From positions 1,751,175-1,815,174 of the forward strand of contig NZ_DS989904.1 of assembly GCF_000155595.1 (NCBI RefSeq): a DNA stretch of 64,000 nt, written 5' to 3'. This stretch comes from Synechococcus sp. PCC 7335. GTDB lineage: Bacteria; Cyanobacteriota; Cyanobacteriia; Phormidesmidales; Phormidesmidaceae. Numbering within the stretch: the stretch's first letter is position 1; each line of letters opens with the position of its first letter. Made by a program: the position numbers and the translations under genes. Under the pieces are notes generated by a model that saw only the letters and a program-made list of their open reading frames with translations, had not been told where the DNA came from and ran no database searches. Below, one piece after another: positions 8,707 through 16,833 of the stretch.

Positions 8707-8848
8707 GCAAGCTTAAACATTCTAGGCGTTAGGATTCTAAGCATTAGGAAAAATTGAGTTTCGTTTACTTTACTTTGGTCTTTGGGGTCAGTTGTTCTGC
8801 CAGAATGGAAACCTATTCAAGCTTTGAGTGTTAAGTATCAATTTTCCT

Positions 8849-8864
8849 CCGGAGAGAAGATCGA
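8849..8864 (+). promoter_or_regulatory. Strong ribosome-binding site of ilvD
   Basis: GGAGAG at 8851-8856 lies eight bases before the ATG at 8865. It is part of the small palindrome TCCTCCGGAG. This is one of the few textbook Shine-Dalgarno sites in the window and it fixes the ilvD start. Confidence 0.8.
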
Positions 8865-10550
8865 ATGTCGGATAATCGCAAAAGTCAGGTAGTCACCCAA
8901 GGCGTTCAGCGGGCTCCTAACCGAGCGATGCTGCGAGCTGTCGGCTTCCAAGATGGTGATTTTAAAAAGCCAATTGTCGGCCTTGCCAATGGCTATAGCA
9001 CCATCACGCCTTGCAATATGGGCATCAATACCCTGGCAATTCGCGGCGAAGCCGCACTAAAAGAAGCAGGTGCAATGCCCGCAATGTTTGGCACCATCAC
9101 CATCAGCGACGGCATTTCGATGGGAACAGAGGGGATGAAGTACTCCTTGGTTTCTCGTGAGGTGATTGCCGATTCGATTGAGACCGCCTGCACTGGGCAG
9201 AGCATGGACGCGGTGCTAGCAATTGGGGGCTGCGACAAGAATATGCCAGGAGCGATTATTGCGATCGCTCGGATGAATATTCCTTCTATTTTTGTCTACG
9301 GCGGCACGATCAAACCCGGTCATTTAGACGGCGAAGATCTAACTGTTGTCAGTGCCTTTGAAGCAGTCGGTCAATACAGTGCTGGCAAAATTGATAAAGA
9401 GCGACTAGACGCGGTAGAGCGACATGCTTGTCCGGGGGCGGGTTCTTGCGGTGGCATGTTTACCGCGAACACCATGTCTTCTGCAATCGAAGCGATGGGC
9501 CTGAGTTTGCCGGGTTCTTCGACCATGGCTGCAGAGGATGAGGAAAAGGCGGTCAGCACTGAGAAATCTGCCTTTGCCCTCGTTGAAGCAGTTCGCAAGC
9601 AGATTTTGCCCAAGGACATCTTGACGCGAAAGGCATTCGAAAATGCGATCGCGGTGATTATGGCCGTAGGCGGATCGACCAATTCGGTTTTGCACTTGCT
9701 TGCGATCGCCCACACTATCGGCGTAAAACTGACCATTGACGACTTCGAGGCAATTCGGAACAAAGTTCCCGTCTTCTGCGACCTCAAGCCTTCAGGCCGC
9801 TACGTCGCCACTGACTTGCATAAAGTGGGTGGCATTCCCCAGGTGATGAAAATGCTGCTAAACGAAGGGCTGCTTCACGGCAACGCGCTCACCATCAGCG
9901 GCCAAACCATCGCCGAGACTTTGGCCGATATCCCTGACCATCCCCCCACCGACCAGGATGTGATCCGCCCCTTCAACCAGCCGATGTATGCCCAAGGGCA
10001 CCTTGGCATCCTCAAAGGCAATCTCGCCCCCGAAGGCGCAGTCTCCAAACTTACTGGTATCAAAAACCGCAGCATCACAGGCCCGGCTCGCGTCTTTGAA
10101 TCTGAAGAGGAGTGTCTAGACGCGATTTTGGCCAACAAAATCAAGGCAGGCGACGTGATTGTTGTGCGCTACGAAGGGCCAAAAGGCGGGCCGGGGATGC
10201 GTGAAATGCTCGCTCCTACTTCTGCCATTATCGGTGCTGGACTGGGTGACTCTGTGGGTCTAATCACCGACGGTCGCTTCTCGGGCGGTACCTACGGCAT
10301 GGTCGTTGGTCACGTGGCGCCTGAGGCCGCTGTCGGCGGCACTATTGGCCTAGTCAAAGAAGGCGATTCTATCACCATCGATGCGGATAAGCTGCTGCTG
10401 CAGGTGAACGTTGCTGATGAAGAACTCGCGCAGCGCAAAAGTCAATGGAGCCCACCGCAGCCCCGTTACGACCGAGGCGTATTAGCGAAGTACGCAAAGT
10501 TAGTGTCCTCCAGTAGCAAAGGCGCAGTGACCGACAAAGACCTGTTCTAG
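8865..10550 (+). CDS. ilvD: Dihydroxy-acid dehydratase
   Basis: The 561-residue protein is the normal length for IlvD, which converts 2,3-dihydroxy-isovalerate and 2,3-dihydroxy-3-methylvalerate to the 2-oxo acids of valine, leucine and isoleucine synthesis in the cytosol. Fe-S ligand motifs are present: [12 protein letters not shown] (about 120-131) and [20 protein letters not shown] (about 186-205). The C-terminal signature [20 protein letters not shown] is near 463-482, and [18 protein letters not shown] is near 440-457. The start is fixed by a strong ribosome-binding site. A later gene in the window, cimA (43623), feeds the same pathway from citramalate. A 10-bp inverted repeat follows the gene (10595-10629). 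Confidence 0.97.
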   Translation: MSDNRKSQVVTQGVQRAPNRAMLRAVGFQDGDFKKPIVGLANGYSTITPCNMGINTLAIRGEAALKEAGAMPAMFGTITISDGISMGTEGMKYSLVSREVIADSIETACTGQSMDAVLAIGGCDKNMPGAIIAIARMNIPSIFVYGGTIKPGHLDGEDLTVVSAFEAVGQYSAGKIDKERLDAVERHACPGAGSCGGMFTANTMSSAIEAMGLSLPGSSTMAAEDEEKAVSTEKSAFALVEAVRKQILPKDILTRKAFENAIAVIMAVGGSTNSVLHLLAIAHTIGVKLTIDDFEAIRNKVPVFCDLKPSGRYVATDLHKVGGIPQVMKMLLNEGLLHGNALTISGQTIAETLADIPDHPPTDQDVIRPFNQPMYAQGHLGILKGNLAPEGAVSKLTGIKNRSITGPARVFESEEECLDAILANKIKAGDVIVVRYEGPKGGPGMREMLAPTSAIIGAGLGDSVGLITDGRFSGGTYGMVVGHVAPEAAVGGTIGLVKEGDSITIDADKLLLQVNVADEELAQRKSQWSPPQPRYDRGVLAKYAKLVSSSSKGAVTDKDLF

Positions 10551-10594
10551 AGGTCGCTATTAGAGATCCGCTAGAAGTTAAACGGAAGAATAAG

Positions 10595-10629
10595 CATCAG
10601 GAGATACTATCGGCTGAGTTCTCCTGATG
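10595..10629 (+). terminator. 10-bp perfect inverted repeat between ilvD and the hicB-like gene
   Basis: CATCAGGAGA (10595-10604) and TCTCCTGATG (10620-10629) form a perfect stem with a 15-base loop. No T-run follows, so a Rho-independent terminator of ilvD is only one reading. It could also be a dyad operator for the following HicB-like gene, whose ATG is 25 bases downstream. Confidence 0.5.
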
Positions 10630-10653
10630 TCTTAAAGATTAAAGAGAGTGACG

Positions 10654-10872
10654 ATGAGTCGGTACAGTATGACTATTCAGTGGTCAGAAGAAGATCAGCT
10701 GTTTCTGGTGACGGTACCAGAATTTGTAGGACGAGTGCTGATGCCTTGTACCTACGGAAAAACTCGTGAAGAAGCCCTGCAGAACGGCGAAGAAGTTATT
10801 GATATGTATATAGAAGCTTGGCAAGCTGAAGGTGACTCCATTCCCGAGCCGAGTGTTTTGCAGACAGCATAG
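10654..10872 (+). CDS. Orphan HicB-like protein
   Basis: The 72-residue protein has the HicB-type fold pattern: a strand with IQWSEEDQLFLVTVPEF, then a TYGKTREEALQNGEEVIDMYIEAW helix. HicB antitoxins normally pair with a small HicA mRNA-interferase and often add a DNA-binding domain. Here the protein is only the core module, and neither the 97 bp upstream nor the 43 bp downstream can hold a hicA. The ATG at 10654 was preferred over the GTG at 10648. An inverted repeat just upstream may be its operator. It is either a solitary member of the family or a remnant of a toxin-antitoxin pair. Confidence 0.72.
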   Translation: MSRYSMTIQWSEEDQLFLVTVPEFVGRVLMPCTYGKTREEALQNGEEVIDMYIEAWQAEGDSIPEPSVLQTA

Positions 10873-10915
10873 TTTAGAAGAAATAGTTTAGAGGAAGAAG
10901 CCATCTGCCTCAACG

Positions 10916-11788
10916 TTATCTCGTCTTCACCGATTGCATGATCTCAATTAGAGTCTGCTGCATTTCTGGGGTGGCAGATACGATGATCTCAGCTTGGCGG
11001 TAGTTCTCGCAGGCCGAAGGGGGCGGGAGTGGCTTGCCGTCGTAGGTGGTAAGGCAGTATCCCATTTCTTTAGCCATCCAGGCGAGCGCGGCGGTGTCGA
11101 TAAATTGAGCACTCGCTAAGATGACGCCCGATACCTCGCCGGTTAGTAGACCATTAATCGGTGGAACGGGCACTTCTGAAGAGTATTCGGTTTTAAGATC
11201 GACGACAGAGTAGTGCTTTCTAACAACGTCAGCAATTGGACTGAGCGCCGTTCCTAAAACGATTTTCTCTTTGGGGCTTTCTATCTTCAACGGCTTACAC
11301 TGATCGAGATCATCACTCATGCTGCCTACGAAGGTCCCCCGATCTCGCAGGCTGTAGTAATAGCGATCGCTGGCAGGACTGAGTGCGATCGCCGCTTCAA
11401 ATCCATCCGCATTAATCACCGTCAGCATCACCAGATAATTCGGATGGCCATCCATGTAATAGCGCGTGCCATCAATTGGATCGAGCGTAATCAAATAATC
11501 TTCCTGCGGGCCAAGATCGATCGCCTTAAAGTATTTGGTGTTGTAGGTAGACTCATATTCTTCGCCGTAGAAGCGCACGTCGGGAAACTTGGCGAGCAGC
11601 GTCACTTCTATAAAGTTCTGAATCGAGAGATCAGCGTCGGTCAGCGCGTTGGCAAACACATGATCGCCCTCGTATTTATCGGGATGGATGGCAATCCGCT
11701 CTTGGATCTGCTGCGCGTAGGCCCCTGCCACCTTCAGAAAAGGGAGCAGCGCAGACAAAATATCTTTGGGAGAAGGCGGTGCGGACAT
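10916..11788 (-). CDS. Inositol monophosphatase-family phosphatase
   Basis: The 290-residue cytosolic enzyme belongs to the Mg-dependent, Li-sensitive phosphatase fold. Metal-binding motifs are FYGEEYES (Glu76/Glu77 region, about 73-80) and TLDPIDGTRYYMDG (about 101-114). A late FIDTAALAWMAKEMGY segment (about 228) supplies the third acidic ligand and the usual helix. Members hydrolyse inositol phosphates, fructose-1,6-bisphosphate or 3'-phosphoadenosine nucleotides; the sequence does not settle which. The first motif is GEE with a following YES, close to the HisN/SuhB pattern. It is convergent with the HicB-like gene (43 bp apart) and has no functional neighbours. Confidence 0.86.
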   Translation of the reverse strand: MSAPPSPKDILSALLPFLKVAGAYAQQIQERIAIHPDKYEGDHVFANALTDADLSIQNFIEVTLLAKFPDVRFYGEEYESTYNTKYFKAIDLGPQEDYLITLDPIDGTRYYMDGHPNYLVMLTVINADGFEAAIALSPASDRYYYSLRDRGTFVGSMSDDLDQCKPLKIESPKEKIVLGTALSPIADVVRKHYSVVDLKTEYSSEVPVPPINGLLTGEVSGVILASAQFIDTAALAWMAKEMGYCLTTYDGKPLPPPSACENYRQAEIIVSATPEMQQTLIEIMQSVKTR

Positions 11789-11954
11789 ACTTAGGTGAAG
11801 GGATTATAGCGATGGACTACTTACTTTCTAATGATTTGTTCTTTGAGGTAGATGCGAAAGTTGATTTCCGCACTCGTCCCATCTTTACCTTCATCTATGA
11901 ACTGATACAAGTCTTTGGTCACAAAAGATCCAGTAAGCCCCGTAAAGACTATCA

Positions 11955-12623
11955 TCAGTCAGTTTGCTCTTTAGTTTGCTGCTGTATCCAATCGCGCAAC
12001 CGATCTTCTGCGTCGAATTCATCTTGTTTAGCATGGTCTAGAAAGTTGTATAAGTCTTGCTTCTCTACAACCGGGAATATAGGGCTTCGTTCTACTTCGG
12101 TATAGGCACCACCTTCAAGAACATATATTCGCAGAAAGCGACCGTCAAACCGCCATAGTTCAGCAACGCCCATCGCTGCGTAGAGTTGGTTTTTGTCAAT
12201 ATCGGTGTGGGTGATATCAACTTCTACTACCAGATCTGGCGGTGGATCTTTTTTAAAATCTACGTTGCGACCAGCGACTTTGTCCCAGTTTCTAATGTAG
12301 TAGGCTTTATCGGGCTCTGAACCTCGATCGAGATCTTCTCTATCTAACGTGGTTGACCCCATTGTTTTCCATTTTATGCCTAGACCTCTAGCTACGATCT
12401 TGATGAACGCTGCTATAAATTCACTTGCCTGCTCATGGTCTTCTAATGGCATAGAGATCTCTAACGTTCCGTGCGAATAAGTGAGCCGAGACGCTCTAGT
12501 TTGAGGCAGCGCACCTAAGATCTGCTGGTACTGAGCCCAGGTAAGGTCTCTTAGGGCGACACGGTTTTCGCCACTAGCTACTTTGGGTGGATTCAAATAG
12601 GGTCTTACAGGGGTAGTGACCAT
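11955..12623 (-). CDS. Uma2-family putative endonuclease (DUF820)
   Basis: The 222-residue protein belongs to the PD-(D/E)XK-like Uma2/DUF820 family, which is greatly expanded in cyanobacteria. Visible features are the N-terminal TWAQYQQILGALPQTRASRLTYSHGTLEI, the EPDKAYYIRN segment (about 95-105) and the active-site core PPPDLVVEVDITHTDIDKNQLYAAMGVAELWRFD (about 125-160, Asp, Glu and Lys). The biological role of these proteins is unproven; they are often mobile and multicopy. The C-terminal residues (EDRLRDWIQQQ) are helical. It is isolated, with 166 bp and 307 bp gaps on either side. Confidence 0.88.
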   Translation of the reverse strand: MVTTPVRPYLNPPKVASGENRVALRDLTWAQYQQILGALPQTRASRLTYSHGTLEISMPLEDHEQASEFIAAFIKIVARGLGIKWKTMGSTTLDREDLDRGSEPDKAYYIRNWDKVAGRNVDFKKDPPPDLVVEVDITHTDIDKNQLYAAMGVAELWRFDGRFLRIYVLEGGAYTEVERSPIFPVVEKQDLYNFLDHAKQDEFDAEDRLRDWIQQQTKEQTD

Positions 12624-12930
12624 GGCTTCGAGAGAGTACGCAATTTTTAAGATCGATTCTATAGCTTCTGTCAGGTGGCTCTTGGGTCAGTTAGGACAGC
12701 CGCGATCGCTAATACCAGTAGCGGCCCACAGCTAACCTGACTAACAATCATCTGGGCAGTCATCTGGGCAGTCATCCGGGCGAAGCTTCTTTGAAAGCGT
12801 TATGCGTCAGTCTATTGCTATTTCTGTGTATTTAGTATGGCAGACGCTAACAAAGCCTTTGTAACATCTGAACTTTAGTTGCCGTAGACTAGAGCTTGAT
12901 TTGTCGACTTTACGGGCACTACCGCTTTTC
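12624..12930. other. Intergenic region with a 12-bp tandem repeat
   Basis: This is the gap between the divergent Uma2 and monooxygenase genes. It contains CATCTGGGCAGT at 12749-12760 and again at 12761-12772, then CATCCGGGCG at 12773-12782. No RNA gene or clear promoter was identified. The sequence from 12901 to 12930 is in frame with the next gene but would need a TTG start. Confidence 0.6.
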
Positions 12931-14172
12931 ATGAAACATATTGCGATCGCAGGTGCCGGACCTGCTGGCGTGGCGACTGCCCTACTGCTCGCGCAACAGG
13001 GACTGAAAGTCACTTTGGTAGAACAAGAGCCAAAGTTTGATCGGTTCTTTCGCGGTGAGGGATTGATGCCTTCTGGCCTGGAGGCTCTGTATCAGATGGG
13101 CCTAAAGGAAACTTTCTCAAAGATTCCTTCGCGGCGGTTGGATGCGTGGGATTTCTACGTCGGTGGGCGGCGGCGAATGCGGGTGAAAGAGCCAATCCTT
13201 AAGGGCATATCGACTCAGATTTTTAACCAAACAGCGCTGCTAGAGGCGATGGTGGAGAAGGCAAAGGCACTACCAAATTTCGAGTTTTGCCCAGGGTGGC
13301 AAGTGGTGGATTTTTTATGCGATCGCCTCAAAGATACCGTGACTGGTCTGCGGGTCAAAAAGTCAGGTCAGAGCCGAGATATTTCCGCCGATGGCGTGAT
13401 TGGGGCGGACGGTCGCTATTCCCGGGTACGTAAGCTGGCTGGACTGACGCTAAACGAATCGCCTACGCAGTTCGATGTGCTGTGGTTCAAACTGCCTGCG
13501 CCGCCATCGCTGAAGAAAGAGACGCCATTTGTCGCCTGCTTGCAGCCAGATAGCCAGTTTGCCTTTTACCCTTCGTGGGATGGGCGCTTGCAGATCGGCT
13601 GGATTGTGGAGAAGGGAGGAGAAAAAGGAAAAGTAGGAGAAGAGAAAAGAGCGAGACTCTCTCAACTCAAAGATCGCGATTGGATTGAACGGTTTGCCGC
13701 GGCGCTGCCGCCTAAGCTAGCTGAGCATTTCCGTAACTATAGAGACGAGTTGGAAGGACCGATCTTTTTGGATGTGCAAGTGGGCTGCTGCGAACAGTGG
13801 AGCATTCCAGGACTGCTGCTGATCGGTGATGCGGCGCATCCGATGGCGCCTAACCGGGCACAGGGGATCAACATGGCGCTGCGAGATGCGATTGTGGTGG
13901 CCAATCATTTGGCGCAAGGTGCCAATCGCAAGGTGTCCAACGAAGTTTTTGGTACCATTCAAAGCGAGCGACAGCCGGAGGTGGAGGCGGTGCAGAAGAT
14001 GCAGCTAGCCGAGTGGCGGAAGGTAGAATTTATCTCACGGCCTGGTTTGCCGTATCAAGGATTCAAGGCGATCGCTTCTACATTTGGCCGTTTTGAGTTT
14101 GCCCAAAAGATCTGGCTACATGAGCAAAAAGGACTCAGAGAAGGAGTTGTGCCCGTCAATCTGAATGTCTAA
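12931..14172 (+). CDS. FAD-dependent monooxygenase (UbiH/PHBH type)
   Basis: The chosen ATG at 12931 puts the Rossmann motif IAIAGAGPAGVATALLLAQ at residues 3-21, as usual for the family, whereas the longer frame begins with TTG. The protein has 413 residues. It has the FAD pyrophosphate motif near the start, GVIGADGRYSRVRKLAG (DG motif, about 156-172) and LLIGDAAHPMAPNRAQGINMALRDA (GD motif, about 298-322), all hallmarks of class A flavoprotein monooxygenases and related halogenases. Substrate unknown; quinones, polyketide-like aromatics or carotenoids are possible. It opens a plus-strand run with a hydrolase, an ArsC/Spx protein and a CrtISO-like oxidoreductase. Confidence 0.87.
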   Translation: MKHIAIAGAGPAGVATALLLAQQGLKVTLVEQEPKFDRFFRGEGLMPSGLEALYQMGLKETFSKIPSRRLDAWDFYVGGRRRMRVKEPILKGISTQIFNQTALLEAMVEKAKALPNFEFCPGWQVVDFLCDRLKDTVTGLRVKKSGQSRDISADGVIGADGRYSRVRKLAGLTLNESPTQFDVLWFKLPAPPSLKKETPFVACLQPDSQFAFYPSWDGRLQIGWIVEKGGEKGKVGEEKRARLSQLKDRDWIERFAAALPPKLAEHFRNYRDELEGPIFLDVQVGCCEQWSIPGLLLIGDAAHPMAPNRAQGINMALRDAIVVANHLAQGANRKVSNEVFGTIQSERQPEVEAVQKMQLAEWRKVEFISRPGLPYQGFKAIASTFGRFEFAQKIWLHEQKGLREGVVPVNLNV

Positions 14173-14280
14173 TAGCTCTCTGATCAGATACCAGCAGCGA
14201 AGAGGAATCGGCTAATATTGGCGAGAAGCTGAACTGAGCGGTTTAGCTTTTGATACAGCGATATCTCAGTCAGTCTACCT

Positions 14281-16065
14281 ATGCTTTCCTCCTTACTTCG
14301 ACGAGGCCAATCTCTTAATCTATCTAAAACGCCCTTATCGAAGCGCTCTCCGAGCAAAAGCCTATTCCAGGCGAAGTCACACACTCTAAGCCTTGCTGCC
14401 AGCTTTTTAGGAGGACTATGCCTAAGTGGACTTTGGCCGATAGCGATCGCTCGTCCAGTGATGGCCGCTGAAGAAGTCATTCTAAATTACGGCTTTATTG
14501 AGATTTCGACTTCGGTCGAGGCGCTACGACTTTATGCACAGACAGGGCAGGCAAATGAGGAGCTTTCGCCCTACATCAACTTTTTGAGTGAAGATCAGCG
14601 ATCGCAGTTTCGCCAGGCATTACAGGCTAGACGAGACATTAGCCCTGTGAACATCGCTCAGTTTCTAAACTCAGGCATTGGTGAAAATATATTGCGCTCG
14701 GTTGGGAACATTATCCAGACCAAAAGACGGCTCAACGGGGCCAAGGGACTGCGCGGAGCGCTGGTATTAGCTGCCGCTGAGCCGGAAGGACTGTCTGTGT
14801 TGAGCGTATTAGACTACTTCCCGACTAGGGCTGTGCGGATCGATTCAGGCCAGGCGTTTCGTGGACTCGGCTCTTTCACTGGCCTGATTCAGGATACGCA
14901 AAACGCGATCTCGGCCATCGCTAGTCGCAGTGTCCCTCCTTCGGCTATTAGCGCGCCTGTGCCTCCACTAGAAGTACTTTCTACGCCAGGTCCTTATCAG
15001 GTCACACAGCAAGTGCTGACGTTTGTCGATCAAACTCGCGAACGCACCATTCCCACCGATCTCTATCTGCCAGTCGATGCACCGCCAGCACCTGTAATTA
15101 TCTTTTCTCATGGATTAGCAGGCGATCGCAAAGGCTTCTTGAATGTCTCACGTCACCTAGCGAGTCATGGCTACGCAGTTGCAGCGCTCGATCACCCCGG
15201 CAGCAATCGGGCTCAGCTAGATGCGGTACTTAGCGGTAACGAAAGAGAGATTGCAACACCCGGTGAATTTCGTGATCGCCCCTTAGATGTGTCTTTTCTG
15301 CTTGACGAACTCACCCAGCTAAACTCAGGTGATAGGGGCTTCGTGGGCCAGTTGAACTTAGACCAGATTGGTATCGTCGGTCATTCATTCGGCGGCTACA
15401 CTGCCCTTGCTCTGGCGGGTGCCCGGCTCAATCACGATACGTTAGCCGCTAACTGCGCCTCAGACGACTTTATTTTCAACGCTGCTAATCCATCTATGCT
15501 GCTGCAATGCACCGCTTTGCTCGATCCTGCTCAGTTTAGCGCTGAGCTAAAAGACGGGCGCATCAAAGCTGTCATTGCCTTAAACCCGGTTACCAGCAGT
15601 CTATTTGGACGCAGCGGCTTTGCTCAAATCGATATACCGAGTCTGATTGTTTCAGGCTCCAACGACCCAGTAGCGCCCGCTTTGCTAGAACAGATTCGTC
15701 CTTTTACCTGGCTAAGCCAGTCTCCAGACGCTCCGGCGCACTTTTTGGCACTGATTCGAGGCGGATCTCATCTCTATGAACTTCCAGAGGTAGAAGGGGC
15801 TGATCCTACCTTGACTAGCGGCTTACTCAACAGCGACCTTCCTCTAGTCGATAGCTACCTCGAAGCGCTTGCTCTCAGCTTTTTTCAGGCTGAACTCAAA
15901 CAAGATCCGACCTATCGAGCGGCGCTTGATGACGCTACGGTTGTACAAATTGGTAGACAACCTATTCCGCTTTATCTAGTTAGTAACCTAAGAGCGAACC
16001 AACTGCGACCAGCTCCGGAAGCGCCCCCCGCTGAATCGGTTCCGACTTCTGTTTTGCCCTTCTAG
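14281..16065 (+). CDS. Secreted DUF1400-alpha/beta hydrolase (second copy)
   Basis: The 594-residue protein is a paralogue of the one at 6907-8706. The N-terminus is longer (about 60 residues) with an internal signal-like segment, LSLAASFLGGLCLSGLWPIAIARPVMAAEE (about 38-63). The DUF1400 module spans about 64-190. The hydrolase domain has VIIFSHGLAGDRKGF (about 275), ALDHPGSNRAQLDA, nucleophile IVGHSFGGYTALALAG (about 363-378), and IRGGSHLYEL with the probable catalytic His (about 497). The tail is Pro-rich. It lies 108 bp after the monooxygenase on the same strand and could be co-transcribed with it. The true start may be internal. Substrate unknown. Confidence 0.84.
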   Translation: MLSSLLRRGQSLNLSKTPLSKRSPSKSLFQAKSHTLSLAASFLGGLCLSGLWPIAIARPVMAAEEVILNYGFIEISTSVEALRLYAQTGQANEELSPYINFLSEDQRSQFRQALQARRDISPVNIAQFLNSGIGENILRSVGNIIQTKRRLNGAKGLRGALVLAAAEPEGLSVLSVLDYFPTRAVRIDSGQAFRGLGSFTGLIQDTQNAISAIASRSVPPSAISAPVPPLEVLSTPGPYQVTQQVLTFVDQTRERTIPTDLYLPVDAPPAPVIIFSHGLAGDRKGFLNVSRHLASHGYAVAALDHPGSNRAQLDAVLSGNEREIATPGEFRDRPLDVSFLLDELTQLNSGDRGFVGQLNLDQIGIVGHSFGGYTALALAGARLNHDTLAANCASDDFIFNAANPSMLLQCTALLDPAQFSAELKDGRIKAVIALNPVTSSLFGRSGFAQIDIPSLIVSGSNDPVAPALLEQIRPFTWLSQSPDAPAHFLALIRGGSHLYELPEVEGADPTLTSGLLNSDLPLVDSYLEALALSFFQAELKQDPTYRAALDDATVVQIGRQPIPLYLVSNLRANQLRPAPEAPPAESVPTSVLPF

Positions 16066-16131
16066 TCCGATATCATAGACTACCTAGAACAATTCTCGCT
16101 GACTGGAATTTCCAGTTGACCTGCTATCTCC

Positions 16132-16488
16132 ATGACTTTGAAAGTTTACGGTATTCCTAACTGCGGTACTTGCAAGAAGGCGATCGCTTGGCTAGAAGAC
16201 AAAGGCATCGACTACGAATTTATCAACACCAAAGAACAGCCGCCGACTCAGCCCATGGTTGAGAAATGGGTGGAAGCGCTTACCGCTAGACCGATGCGGA
16301 ATACTTCTGGGCTTTCGTACAGAGCCTTGGGCGAAGAAAAAAAGACCTGGAGCGATCAGCAGTGGATAGAGGCGTTTGCAAAGGATGCGATGCTGCTGAA
16401 ACGGCCCCTGTTTGAAAAAGATGGCACGGCGGTGATGGCTGGTTTTCGAGCCAAAGAGGAAGAGAAAATAGAAAAGCTATCCGCCTGA
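16132..16488 (+). CDS. ArsC/Spx-family thioredoxin-fold protein
   Basis: The 118-residue cytosolic protein begins KVYGIPNCGTCKKAIAWLEDKGIDYEFINTKEQPPT, with a CxxC pair (Cys11, Cys14) as in Spx/MgsR/YffB proteins and a single catalytic Cys context as in arsenate reductase ArsC. An RPMRNTSGLSYRALGEEK segment (about 53-70) and LLKRPLFEKDG (about 85-95) match the rest of the family. The ArsC-specific substrate arginines cannot be assigned with confidence. It could be a glutaredoxin-like oxidoreductase or an RNA-polymerase-binding regulator. It is on the same strand as the hydrolase, 66 bp downstream. Confidence 0.86.
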   Translation: MTLKVYGIPNCGTCKKAIAWLEDKGIDYEFINTKEQPPTQPMVEKWVEALTARPMRNTSGLSYRALGEEKKTWSDQQWIEAFAKDAMLLKRPLFEKDGTAVMAGFRAKEEEKIEKLSA

Positions 16489-16577
16489 AGGTTCAGAAGG
16501 CTATAGAGGTTTGTTCTACATGCTTAGTAGCCGTCGTGCTATGTACCCAGATTGCTATCTGAGAAGTCGATATGCTT

Positions 16578-16773
16578 TTATGACGCTACCGGCTTCGATA
16601 GGGCAAGAGAACATCTACGCTCAAAAACACCTGTGATTAGCCAGTTATCAACATCCTTCCTCGCTTTCAAAAAGGTCGGCCTCGGCATCTCTTCAACAAA
16701 CAGCTCGTCCATAACATCTTCGATCAAGAGACTTAACAACCTCTAGCCGTTGTGTCGCCCTTTCACTATCCGC
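16578..16773 (-). pseudogene. Possible remnant of a small gene (frameshifted)
   Basis: On the minus strand one frame reads ADSERATQRLEVVKSL and, after a one-base shift, continues in another frame as IEDVMDELFVEEMPRP then TFLKARKDVDNWL to a stop at 16578-16580. Joined, the two pieces look like an ordinary soluble protein fragment, but each is open for only a few dozen codons and stops flank both sides. I do not recognise the family. It may be chance. The overlapping plus-strand frame 16552-16746 needs a TTG start and has a serine/leucine-rich chance-like translation. The rest of the 345-bp gap (16489-16833) shows nothing else. Confidence 0.25.
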
Positions 16774-16833
16774 TTAGCATAAAACTCTAGATAGTGTAAG
16801 ACTCTAGGCTAAGCACTCTCTAGAATTGAAGGC

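Noticed and set aside
10551-10915. A hicA toxin beside the HicB-like gene
   Set aside because: The flanking gaps (103 and 43 bp around the gene) are too short for a hicA and contain no ORF of that kind.
12901-12930. TTG start for the FAD monooxygenase
   Set aside because: The ATG at 12931 puts the FAD-binding motif at the normal distance from the N-terminus.
16552-16746. Plus-strand ORF before the CrtISO-like gene
   Set aside because: TTG start, low-complexity Ser/Leu-rich sequence and no recognisable domain.
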